Assembly: GCF_013267195.1 (NCBI RefSeq)
Contig: NZ_CP053941.1
Location: 1,922,001 to 1,986,000, forward strand
Source of the DNA: Halorubrum salinarum
GTDB taxonomy: Archaea; Halobacteriota; Halobacteria; Halobacteriales; Haloferacaceae
Length of the DNA: 64,000 nt
Direction of reading: 5' to 3'
The position numbers and the translations under genes were made by a program. Positions 42,990 through 50,771 of the stretch are shown piece by piece. The first letter of the stretch is position 1; each line of letters opens with the position of its first letter. The notes below the pieces were generated by a model. The model did no database searches, was not told where the DNA came from, and saw nothing but the letters and a program-made list of their open reading frames with translations.

Positions 42990-43655
42990 ATGGACGATGC
43001 CGCGCGAGCGCGTGACGCCGCGCGCGAGGCGCTCGCGGACGTCGAACCCGAACAGCTCCGCGAGGCCCTCGACGCCCGGATCGGCGACGCGGCGGTGACC
43101 CCCGGCGTGCTGGCGCTGGTCACCGCCCGCGCGCTGGAACCGGCCGTCGACCTCGGGGACGTGGCCGACCGCGCCGCGGGCGTGCAGCTCATCTACAAGG
43201 GGCTGCGCCTCACCCGGACGGTCGCTCACGACGAGCCGTGGGTGACGGCGCCGACCGCCGCCGCCGACATCGACGCGGACATGGACATCCTCGCGGCCGA
43301 CGTGCTCGTCTCCCGCGGCTTCTCGCTTCTGGCCTGTACCGACGCCGCCCGGCCCGCCGTCGACGTGGTGCGCGCGTTCGGCCGCGACCAGACGCTCCGC
43401 GACCGCGAGGACACGGACGCCGAGACGGCGGCCGAACTCGACCGCAATCTGGAGGTGGACGCGATGGAGCTCGCCGTCGTCGCGGGCACCACCGCCGTCG
43501 GCGGCGACCCGCCCGCGGAACTGCTCGAATACGCCCGCGACCTCGCGGCCGACTGCGACGGCGAGTTTCCGCCCGCGGGCCGCGCGCTGCCCGAGGCGAC
43601 CGCAGACCGCATCGCCGACATCTCGGAGCGGGCCGTCAGCGCGACCGACCGGTGA
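42990..43655 (+). CDS. Uncharacterised helical protein (DUF7114-like)
   Basis: A 221-aa all-helical acidic protein starting MDDAARARDAAREALADVEP. It contains QLIYKGLRLTRTVAHDEPW near residue 68 and the Asp-rich DIDADMDILAADVLVSRGFS near 90-109, followed by RPAVDVVRAFGRDQTLRD. The spacing loosely recalls trans-prenyltransferase-like helical bundles, but no intact DDxxD is present, so function is open. It is divergent from the enoyl-CoA hydratase gene and ends about 100 bp before tRNA-Thr. Confidence 0.72.
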   Translation: MDDAARARDAAREALADVEPEQLREALDARIGDAAVTPGVLALVTARALEPAVDLGDVADRAAGVQLIYKGLRLTRTVAHDEPWVTAPTAAADIDADMDILAADVLVSRGFSLLACTDAARPAVDVVRAFGRDQTLRDREDTDAETAAELDRNLEVDAMELAVVAGTTAVGGDPPAELLEYARDLAADCDGEFPPAGRALPEATADRIADISERAVSATDR

Positions 43656-43752
43656 CCCGCGCGGCGACCCTCCGCGACGGCGCGGGATTCCCCGACGCCG
43701 CGCCGCCGGATCGAAACCCATAAAGTCGAATCCGGTCAACGACTGATTGCGC

Positions 43753-43824
43753 GCCTGGGTAGCTTAGCGGTAAAGCGCGTCCTTGGTAAGGACGAGACCC
43801 CGAGTTCAAATCTCGGCCTAGGCT
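43753..43824 (+). tRNA. tRNA-Thr (GGT)
   Basis: Acceptor GCCTGGG pairs with CCTAGGC (one G-U) and the discriminator is T. The anticodon arm is CGTCC-TTGGTAA-GGACG with anticodon GGT. The D arm is GCTTAGCGGTAAAGC and the T arm CGAG-TTCAAAT-CTCG. It is 72 nt with no intron. A cataaagtc box-A-like element is about 31 bp upstream. Confidence 0.95.
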
Positions 43825-43942
43825 TCCTCCCCTCCTCGCTTCCCGAGCGACCTCGCCGGCTCGATGGCCGTCCGTTCCGGGACTCGATCGCCACGCCGCA
43901 GTACGCGCTTTTTTGTTCTCCACGCCGCGACCGACACACCAC

Positions 43943-44944
43943 ATGGGCAAACACGAACGCGCGTGGGTCGAGGCCACCGAGCGGCTGACCGCGCGGCTCG
44001 CGAACGGCGCGGACCCGGACGAGGAACTGGTCGAGGCGGGCCGGCCCGACCTCGCCGAGGCGCTGGCCGACCGGCTCCGGAGCGACTTCCCGGACGCGAC
44101 CGCGGTGCGCCACGCCGGCAACTCCTACGACTCGCTCGGCGACCTGATCGTCGAGACGCCGGACGGCGAGACGTTCGTCGAGGCCAAGTTCGTCGCCAGC
44201 GGCGGCACGCGGGCGAACCTCGGGCAGGACACCCTGACGGAGTTCGGCCTGTTCGAGGACGCCACCGCGTGGAGCGACTTCCGCGAGGAGATCGGCTTCC
44301 CCGAGGACCGCGAGGCCCTGCTGCGGGAGTTCGACGGCTACCCGGACGACGTCCGCGACTGGTCGTACAAGTCTGCGGTGTACGACCGCGCGAAACACCT
44401 CAAGAACGTCCTCGACGTGTCCCGGGGACAGAACACGGGCTCGCGGGCGGACGAGGTGCTCGCCGACCCGGACGCGACGGAGAAAGAGCGCGAGGCGGCC
44501 CGGATCGTCAACGCGATCCTTGAGCTCGACCGCGAGGAGAAGCTGGCCTACTTCGACCACCTCCGCGAGGCCGAGCAGAACCCCCGCAACGTCGAGACGT
44601 TCGCGCACCTGATCGTCTGCGGCTACCACACCGCGGACGCGCTCGACGAGCACTTCGACGACGACCTCAAGGACATCAAGCGGCTGCTGGAGACGGACTC
44701 CTACCGCCTCTACGAGGTGAACAGGAACAGCGGAGCGGTGAGCGTCGAGAACCCCTCGGCGCTGCTCGCCGGCTTCGAGTGGGAGGACACGCGCGTCGAG
44801 ATTCCAGATGACGGGACCTCCGTGAGCGTGGTGACGGGCCCGCCGGGGAACCGGCGGCGCGTGCTGAACATCGCGTACAACTGGAAGAACAAGTTCCAGG
44901 GGATCCAGACGCCGTCGATGAACGTCTTCGTCCCCGAGGCGTAG
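43943..44944 (+). CDS. Stand-alone PD-(D/E)XK nuclease-like protein
   Basis: A 333-aa protein starting MGKHERAWVEATERLTARLA. A PD-(D/E)XK core is visible: Asp67 in SYDSLGDLIVE, then Glu80-x-Lys82 in TFVEAKF, followed by a helix with GTRANLGQDTLTEFGLF. This order and spacing (D-x12-E-x-K) match type II restriction-like endonucleases; the GTxANxxQDxLT segment recalls restriction enzymes I have seen. The remaining 230 residues are helical then beta-rich, unrecognised, and include VLNIAYNWKNKFQGI near the end. No methyltransferase or helicase is adjacent. It lies 120 bp after tRNA-Thr, a common integration target. Confidence 0.7.
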   Translation: MGKHERAWVEATERLTARLANGADPDEELVEAGRPDLAEALADRLRSDFPDATAVRHAGNSYDSLGDLIVETPDGETFVEAKFVASGGTRANLGQDTLTEFGLFEDATAWSDFREEIGFPEDREALLREFDGYPDDVRDWSYKSAVYDRAKHLKNVLDVSRGQNTGSRADEVLADPDATEKEREAARIVNAILELDREEKLAYFDHLREAEQNPRNVETFAHLIVCGYHTADALDEHFDDDLKDIKRLLETDSYRLYEVNRNSGAVSVENPSALLAGFEWEDTRVEIPDDGTSVSVVTGPPGNRRRVLNIAYNWKNKFQGIQTPSMNVFVPEA

Positions 44945-45023
44945 GGCCGCCCGGAGGCGCCGCGCCCGCGGCGCGACCCCCGCCGACCCGCACGCTTTTG
45001 CGCTCGGACGCCAAGGGTCGACC

Positions 45024-45962
45024 ATGCAACGCGGCCGCCGGAAGCCGGACTGGCTGAAGTCGCGCCCGCCGTCCGGGAGTCGGTTCACCGAGATCAAGTC
45101 CACCCTCCGCGACCACGACCTCCACACGGTCTGCGAGGAGGCGAACTGCCCGAACATGGGCGAGTGCTGGTCGGGGCAGGACGGCCCCGGCACGGCGACG
45201 TTCATGCTGCTCGGCGACCGCTGCTCGCGCGGGTGTAACTTCTGTGACGTCGAGACGGGCGGGATGGAGCCGCTCGACCCCGACGAGCCCGCGAACGTCG
45301 CGGACGCGGTCGCCGAGATCGGACTCGACTACGTCGTCTTGACCTCCGTCGACCGCGACGACCTCGCGGACGGCGGGTCCGCGCAGTTCGCCGAGACGAT
45401 ACGCGAAATCAAGCGCCGCGACCCTGAGGTGCTCGTCGAGACGCTCATCCCGGACTTCCAGGGCGACCCGGAGGCGATCCGGCGGATCATCGACGCGGAG
45501 CCGGACGTGATCGCGCACAACGTCGAGACGGTCGAGCGGCTCCAGTGGCCGGTCCGGGACCGGCGCGCGAACTACGAGCAGTCCCTGTCGGTCCTCGATC
45601 AGGTCGACCGCGAGTCCGACATCCACACGAAGACGAGCCTCATGCTCGGCGTCGGCGAGTACGACCACGAGGTGTACCGGACGCTCGGCGACCTCCGCGA
45701 GGTCGGCGTCGACGTGGTCACCTTCGGCCAGTACCTCCAGCCCTCGCGCTCGCACCTCGACGTGTTCGAGTACGTCCACCCGGACGTCTTCGAGACGTGG
45801 CGCCGGGTCGCCGAGGAGGAGTTCGACTTCCTCTACTGCGCGTCGGGCGCCATGGTCCGGTCGTCGTACAAGGCGGGCGAGCTGTTCGTCGAGGCGCTGC
45901 TGCGCGAGGGGCGGTCGCCGGAGGCGGCGCGGCGCCACGCGCGGGCGGCGGGCGGCGACTGA
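45024..45962 (+). CDS. lipA: Lipoyl synthase (radical SAM)
   Basis: A 312-aa enzyme. The auxiliary cluster cysteines Cys37, Cys42 and Cys48 lie in CEEANCPNMGEC. The radical-SAM cluster Cys67, Cys71 and Cys74 lie in CSRGCNFC. The C-terminal serine ligand motif VRSSYKAGE is present. It inserts two sulfurs into octanoyl groups on 2-oxoacid dehydrogenase or GcvH proteins. No lipB/lplA is in the window. Confidence 0.95.
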   Translation: MQRGRRKPDWLKSRPPSGSRFTEIKSTLRDHDLHTVCEEANCPNMGECWSGQDGPGTATFMLLGDRCSRGCNFCDVETGGMEPLDPDEPANVADAVAEIGLDYVVLTSVDRDDLADGGSAQFAETIREIKRRDPEVLVETLIPDFQGDPEAIRRIIDAEPDVIAHNVETVERLQWPVRDRRANYEQSLSVLDQVDRESDIHTKTSLMLGVGEYDHEVYRTLGDLREVGVDVVTFGQYLQPSRSHLDVFEYVHPDVFETWRRVAEEEFDFLYCASGAMVRSSYKAGELFVEALLREGRSPEAARRHARAAGGD

Positions 45963-46019
45963 CGCTCCGGCCCCGTCAGAGCTGTCAGGCGGTTTCGAGG
46001 ATTCTTGTCCGAACAGCGA

Positions 46020-46029
46020 GTTATTTACC
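46020..46029 (+). promoter_or_regulatory. Candidate TATA box of the liv operon
   Basis: gttatttacc lies about 40 bp upstream of the livH ATG. The stretch between them (ctcggtgactcaccctgggtcagtgagacg) holds related gtgactcac and gtcagtgag half-words that could be a weak operator. Confidence 0.45.
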
Positions 46030-46065
46030 TCTCGGTGACTCACCCTGGGTCAGTGAGACGTACAC

Positions 46066-47187
46066 ATGGGAACAACTGACTCGTCGATCGTCGACTCGGC
46101 GCGGGCCCGGCCGGGGCTTCTCCTCGTCACTCTCCTCGGCGGCCTGCTCCTCGTCGACCTCGCGGCGAAGCTCGCCGGGGTCGGCCTCGGCCCGATCGGT
46201 GGGTCGATCTCGGTCGACCGGCTCGGCTCGAACCTCTGGAACGGCGTCGTCATCGGCCTCGTGATCGGGCTCGCGGGAATCGGGCTCTCGATGACGTACA
46301 GCATCCTCTCGTTCGCGAACTTCTCGCACGGGGACCTCGTCAGCGTCGGCGCGTTCTCCGGGTGGGGCGTGGCGTTCCTGATCGCGGGGTTCGGCGACGT
46401 GCCGGTCCGCGCGCTCCTGACCGTCCGCGACGCGGGGAACGCCTCGCCGGGCGACATCGGCGCGCACATCCTCACGACGCCCGCCGCCATCCTCGTCGGG
46501 CTGGTGGCGGCGTTCGTCGTCACCGCGCTGCTCGCGGTGGCGCTCGACCGGGGGTTCTACAAGCCGATGCGCGACCGCGACGGGATCGCGCTGCTCATCG
46601 CCTCCATCGGCGCGGCGCTCATCGTCCGGTACCTGCTCCAGTTCGGCTACGGCTCCGACCGGCGCGGGGTCACCGCCAGCGTCGAGCAGTCGAACCTCGC
46701 GTTCGACCCGCTCGGGCTGTCGGTGAACGCGCACGAACTCACCATCCTCGTCGCCGCGGTCGGGCTGATGCTCGCGATGCACGGAATGCTCCAGCACACG
46801 AAGCTCGGGACGGCGATGCGGGCGATGGCCGACAACAAGGACCTCGCGCTCATCACCGGCATCCCGGCCGAGCGAGTCGTCACCGCGACGTGGATCATCG
46901 GCGGCGGGCTCGCGGGCGCGTCCGGCTACCTCTACGTCCTGCTCCGCGGGACGATCCAGTTCGACTTCGGCTGGCTCCTGCTCCTGCTGATCTTCGCGGC
47001 CGTGATATTGGGCGGGATCGGATCCGTCTACGGCGCCATCGCCGGCGGCCTCGTCATCGGCGTCGTGTTCACCACCTCGACGATCTGGATCCCGTCCGAC
47101 TTCAACCAGGCCGCGGCGTTCGGCGTGATGATCCTCATGCTCCTGTTGCGCCCCGAGGGGCTCTTCGGCGGGGTGACGACGACATGA
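46066..47187 (+). CDS. livH: Branched-chain amino acid ABC transporter permease LivH
   Basis: A 373-aa membrane protein with about eight helices. LivH-type motifs are GIGLSMTYSILSFANFSHGD near residue 65, LLIASIGAALIVRYLLQFGY, and GTAMRAMADNKDLALITGIP, the loop contacting LivF/LivG. It overlaps livM by 4 bases (ATGA). First gene of livHMGF. Confidence 0.93.
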   Translation: MGTTDSSIVDSARARPGLLLVTLLGGLLLVDLAAKLAGVGLGPIGGSISVDRLGSNLWNGVVIGLVIGLAGIGLSMTYSILSFANFSHGDLVSVGAFSGWGVAFLIAGFGDVPVRALLTVRDAGNASPGDIGAHILTTPAAILVGLVAAFVVTALLAVALDRGFYKPMRDRDGIALLIASIGAALIVRYLLQFGYGSDRRGVTASVEQSNLAFDPLGLSVNAHELTILVAAVGLMLAMHGMLQHTKLGTAMRAMADNKDLALITGIPAERVVTATWIIGGGLAGASGYLYVLLRGTIQFDFGWLLLLLIFAAVILGGIGSVYGAIAGGLVIGVVFTTSTIWIPSDFNQAAAFGVMILMLLLRPEGLFGGVTTT

Positions 47188-48527
47188 GCGACGCCGACGC
47201 GCCCGGCGACTCCGGGTCCGGACCGAGCGCGCCCGAGGCGCCCGAGAGCGCGATGGCGGCGCTCGCCGAGGCCGCCCGGGAGAGCGACCTCGGCCTCGTC
47301 GTCGGGACGCTGCTCGCGATCTACGCGGCCGCGACGCTGCTGACGTTCACCGACGGGCTCAACAGCGTCGTCGGGCTCATGGAGACGCTGACGTTCCTCG
47401 GGATCGTCTACGCGCTCACCGCGCTCGCCCTGAACCTCCAGTGGGGGTACACCGGCCTGTTCAACATCGGCGTCGCCGGCTTCATGGCCGTCGGCGTCTA
47501 CACGATGGGGATGGTCGTCCGCTCGCCGGACCCCGCGTTCGGCCCGCCCGGACTCGGCCTGCCGCTCCCGGTGGGGATCGCCGCGGGCGTCGCGATGGCG
47601 GCCGTGCTCGGCGCCGTCGCCGCCCTGCCCGCGCTGCGGCTCAAAGCCGACTACCTCGCCATCGTCACGCTCGGGCTCTCGGAGATCATCCGCCTGTCGC
47701 TCCAGTCGAGCGCCTTCGACAACTTCCTGCGCGACACGGTCGGCGCCGGAACGGGCGGCGGTCGCGGGATGGGCATGCCCGACAACCCGGTCCGCGAGCT
47801 GTTCCTCGTCGACGGGCAGGCGGGGACGCCGACCGCGTTCGGCGAGTTCGTCTTCGGCGTCTTCGGCGCCGACGGGCTCGGCATCTCCAACCCGATCCTC
47901 ATCGGCTGGGGGTACATCGCCGTCCTCGCCGCCTTCCTGGTCGGGTTCTACCTCCTGGTCGAACGCCTCGGCCGCTCGCCGTTCGGCCGGACGATGAAGG
48001 CGATCCGGGAGGACGAGCTCGTCGCCGACTCGCTCGGCAAGGACGTGAACCTCGTGAAGATCAAGGTGTTCGTCATCGGCTGTGCCCTGATGGGGCTCGC
48101 GGGCATCCTCTGGTTCGGCAGCCAGGGGAACGTCTCGCCGACGCCGCAGTTCCGCCCCCTGCTCACGTTCTACGTGTTCATCGCGGTGATCATCGGCGGG
48201 TCGGGGTCGAACACCGGCTCGGTCCTCGGCGGCATCGTCTTCGCCGCGGTCCTGTTCGAGGGGCCGCGCCGCGTCGGCGGGGTCGTCCGCGGGCTCATCG
48301 ACGCGGAGACGCCGCCGTCGTTCGCCGACGCGGTCGTCTCGCTCGACCCGGTGACGTTCCTCGCGTACGCGACCGACAACATCGCGCCGCTCCAGTTCGT
48401 CTTCCTCGGGCTGGTCCTGGTGTTCATCATCCACCGGCGCCCGGAGGGGATCCTCGGCGACCGGATCGAGACGGCCGCGGCCGTCGACCTCTCGGAGCGG
48501 CCCGACGGGGGTGAGGCCGATGAGTAG
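47184..48527 (+). CDS. livM: Branched-chain amino acid ABC transporter permease LivM
   Basis: A 447-aa membrane protein with an acidic N-terminal 35 residues. Core motifs are NLQWGYTGLFNIGVAGFMAV, the segment LKADYLAIVTLGLSEIIRLS, and the ATPase-contact loop GRTMKAIREDELVADSLGKD. The ATG at 47184 overlaps livH by 4 bases; livG overlaps its end by 8 bases. Confidence 0.93.
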   Translation: MSDADAPGDSGSGPSAPEAPESAMAALAEAARESDLGLVVGTLLAIYAAATLLTFTDGLNSVVGLMETLTFLGIVYALTALALNLQWGYTGLFNIGVAGFMAVGVYTMGMVVRSPDPAFGPPGLGLPLPVGIAAGVAMAAVLGAVAALPALRLKADYLAIVTLGLSEIIRLSLQSSAFDNFLRDTVGAGTGGGRGMGMPDNPVRELFLVDGQAGTPTAFGEFVFGVFGADGLGISNPILIGWGYIAVLAAFLVGFYLLVERLGRSPFGRTMKAIREDELVADSLGKDVNLVKIKVFVIGCALMGLAGILWFGSQGNVSPTPQFRPLLTFYVFIAVIIGGSGSNTGSVLGGIVFAAVLFEGPRRVGGVVRGLIDAETPPSFADAVVSLDPVTFLAYATDNIAPLQFVFLGLVLVFIIHRRPEGILGDRIETAAAVDLSERPDGGEADE

Positions 48528-49422
48528 CGACGTTCCGGAGGCGGACGACGCGGCCCGGGTCGCCGACGCGGTCGACGCGGCGGACGCCCCCGAGGACGAA
48601 CCCGAGGCGAACGACAGCGCGGTCGAGGAGGCCGCGAAGCACGTCCCGTCCGGGGCGCCCCCGCTCCGCGTGGAGGGGCTCGTCAAGCGGTTCGGCGGCG
48701 TCACCGCCGTCGACGGCGCCTCCTTCGAGGTCGAGGCCGGGTCGCTGACCGGCCTCATCGGGCCGAACGGCGCCGGGAAGTCGACCACGTTCAACTGTAT
48801 CACCGGCGTCCACGAGCCGACCGCGGGCACGGTGACCTTCGAGGGCGAGGACATCACCGGGCTCAGGCCCCACGAGATCGCGCGCAAGGGGCTGGTTCGG
48901 ACCTTCCAGATCGCCCGGGAGCTCTCCGAGATGACCGTCCTGGAGAACCTCATGCTCGCGCCGCAGGGCCAGGTCGGCGAGTCCGCGATCCGGGCCGTGA
49001 CGCCCGGCCTCCGCGGCGCGGTGATCGAAGAGGAGACCGACATCCGCGAGCGGGCCTGGGAGACGCTGGAGTTCTTCGAGATCGACCACCTCGCGCACGA
49101 GCACGCGGGGAACCTCTCCGGCGGCCAGCGGAAGCTGCTGGAGATGGCCCGCGCGCTGATGACCGACCCCGAGATGGTGCTGCTCGACGAGCCGCTCGCC
49201 GGGGTCAACCCGACCCTCCAGGAGAAGCTCTTGGACCGGGTCCACGACCTGCGCGCGGACGGCTACACCTTCCTGCTCGTCGAACACGACATGGACGTCA
49301 TCATGAACAACTGCGAACGCGTCATCGTCATGCATCAGGGCAGCGTGCTCGCCGAGGGGACCGGCGACGAGATACGGAACGACGAGCGGGTCATCGAGGC
49401 GTACCTGGGTGAGGACCTATGA
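48520..49422 (+). CDS. livG: Branched-chain amino acid ABC transporter ATP-binding protein LivG
   Basis: A 300-aa ATPase. The first 45 residues are acidic and dispensable-looking. Walker A is GPNGAGKST (81-89), the signature is LSGGQRK, Walker B is MVLLDEPLAGVNP, and the H-loop is VEHDMD. The ATG at 48520 overlaps livM; it overlaps livF by 4 bases at its end. Confidence 0.95.
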   Translation: MSSDVPEADDAARVADAVDAADAPEDEPEANDSAVEEAAKHVPSGAPPLRVEGLVKRFGGVTAVDGASFEVEAGSLTGLIGPNGAGKSTTFNCITGVHEPTAGTVTFEGEDITGLRPHEIARKGLVRTFQIARELSEMTVLENLMLAPQGQVGESAIRAVTPGLRGAVIEEETDIRERAWETLEFFEIDHLAHEHAGNLSGGQRKLLEMARALMTDPEMVLLDEPLAGVNPTLQEKLLDRVHDLRADGYTFLLVEHDMDVIMNNCERVIVMHQGSVLAEGTGDEIRNDERVIEAYLGEDL

Positions 49423-50213
49423 CCGCCGACGGCGCGGCGGGCGAGGCGGCGGACGCCGACGAGCCGGCGGCAGACGCGGCCGCCGGAACGACCCACACGA
49501 TCGACGGGGACGCGATCCTCCGGATCCGGGACCTCGACGCCGGCTACGGCGACCTCCAGATCCTCTCCGACGTGGCCCTCGACGTCGCCGACGAGGAGTA
49601 CGTGACCATCGTCGGCCCCAACGGGGCCGGCAAGTCGACGGTGATGAAGACCGTCTTCGGGCTCACGACGCACATGGGCGGCACCGTCGAGTTCGAGGGG
49701 GCGCAGATCCAGGGGCTCGCGCCCGAGCAGATCATCCGCGAGGGGATCGGCTTCGTCCCGCAGACGGACAACGTGTTCCCCGGGCTCAGCGTCCGCGAGA
49801 ACCTTGAGATGGGCGCCTACATCCTCGACGAGGTGCCCGAAGACCAGATCGAGACGATCTACGACCGGTTCCCGATCCTCCGGGAGCGCAGCGACCAGAA
49901 GGCGGGGACGCTCTCCGGCGGCCAGCGGCAGATGGTCGCGATGGGCCGGGCGCTCATGCTCGACCCGGACCTCCTGCTGCTCGACGAGCCCTCGGCGGGG
50001 CTCGCCCCCGACCTCGTCGCCGACATGTTCGACCGGATCGACCGGATCAACGAGAGCGGGACGGCCGTGCTGATGGTCGAACAGAACGCGAAGGAGGCGC
50101 TGCGCCGCTGCGACCGCGGCTACGTGCTGGTGAACGGCGCGAACCGCTACACCGACCGCGGCGACGTGCTGCTCGCCGACGAGGACGTGCGGCGCGACTT
50201 CCTCGGCGGGTGA
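49419..50213 (+). CDS. livF: Branched-chain amino acid ABC transporter ATP-binding protein LivF
   Basis: A 264-aa ATPase with Walker A GPNGAGKST (66-74), LSGGQRQ signature, Walker B LLLLDEPSAGLAP and the H-loop Gln variant VEQNAKEAL. The pairing with LivG as a heterodimer is typical. Last gene of the livHMGF transcript. Confidence 0.95.
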   Translation: MTADGAAGEAADADEPAADAAAGTTHTIDGDAILRIRDLDAGYGDLQILSDVALDVADEEYVTIVGPNGAGKSTVMKTVFGLTTHMGGTVEFEGAQIQGLAPEQIIREGIGFVPQTDNVFPGLSVRENLEMGAYILDEVPEDQIETIYDRFPILRERSDQKAGTLSGGQRQMVAMGRALMLDPDLLLLDEPSAGLAPDLVADMFDRIDRINESGTAVLMVEQNAKEALRRCDRGYVLVNGANRYTDRGDVLLADEDVRRDFLGG

Positions 50214-50303
50214 ACCGCGGTCGACCGCGGCTCGCGCGACTCTGAACGGCGTCGATGACGCCGCTCGGGGAAGGCTTATCAGGTGCGCCGTCGCAGTGAG
50301 GCC

Positions 50304-50696
50304 GTGCCCTCTCGACGAGCGGTCCTCGGCGCTGTCGGCGTCGCGGCGGTCGGCTCGCTCGGCGGCTGTTCGCGCCTCTCCTCCGACGCCGAGCGCGTCG
50401 GGCTGACCGTGTTCAACCAGACGGACGCGACCTACACCGTCGAGATAGGATTCTTCGACGACGACGCCCCGGAGCCGGCGGCGCGGGCGTACGAGTCCGC
50501 CCTCGACGTGGGCCCCGGCGGCGAGGCGGCGCGCGACGCGGTCGCCGAGGTCGGGCGGTACCTCGTCCGCTACCGGGCCTACGAGGACGGGTCCAGGCTG
50601 ACCGATCAGGGCAACGTCCACTTCGTCCCCGACGGCGACGGGAGCGAGCGGCTCACCTTCGACGTTCGAGAGTCGGGCGTACTGACGACGCGGTGA
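50304..50696 (+). CDS. Small lipoprotein, 130 aa
   Basis: The GTG at 50304 starts VPSRRAVLGAVGVAAVGSLG with a GGC lipobox: a twin-arginine lipoprotein signal. A cttatc element about 28 bp upstream supports this start over the in-frame GTG at 50283. The mature part has GLTVFNQTDATYTVEIGFFD and a beta-sandwich-like pattern. It lies between livF and the convergent livK; a role in the liv system is possible but unproven. Confidence 0.75.
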   Translation: MPSRRAVLGAVGVAAVGSLGGCSRLSSDAERVGLTVFNQTDATYTVEIGFFDDDAPEPAARAYESALDVGPGGEAARDAVAEVGRYLVRYRAYEDGSRLTDQGNVHFVPDGDGSERLTFDVRESGVLTTR

Positions 50697-50738
50697 CGAC
50701 GCCCTCCGTCGCGCGGGCGAGCGCCGCGGCTCACGTCG

Positions 50739-50757
50739 GATGAAAAATCGGGGAAAG
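50739..50757 (-). terminator. T-rich terminator of the permuted livK
   Basis: On the minus strand ccccgatttttcatc follows the livK stop by about 20 bases; the T5 run is a typical archaeal terminator. Confidence 0.4.
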
Positions 50758-50771
50758 GTTCGGTCGGTTCC

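Noticed and set aside
42063-43824. Genomic island bounded by tRNA-Gly and tRNA-Thr
   Set aside because: The two genes between (enoyl-CoA hydratase, DUF7114-like) have ordinary composition and look like core haloarchaeal genes; the tRNA tails do not match each other beyond the common T-arm words.
47028-49208. 726-codon minus-strand frame antisense to livM/livG
   Set aside because: It is a shadow of the livHMGF operon, whose products carry all ABC motifs.
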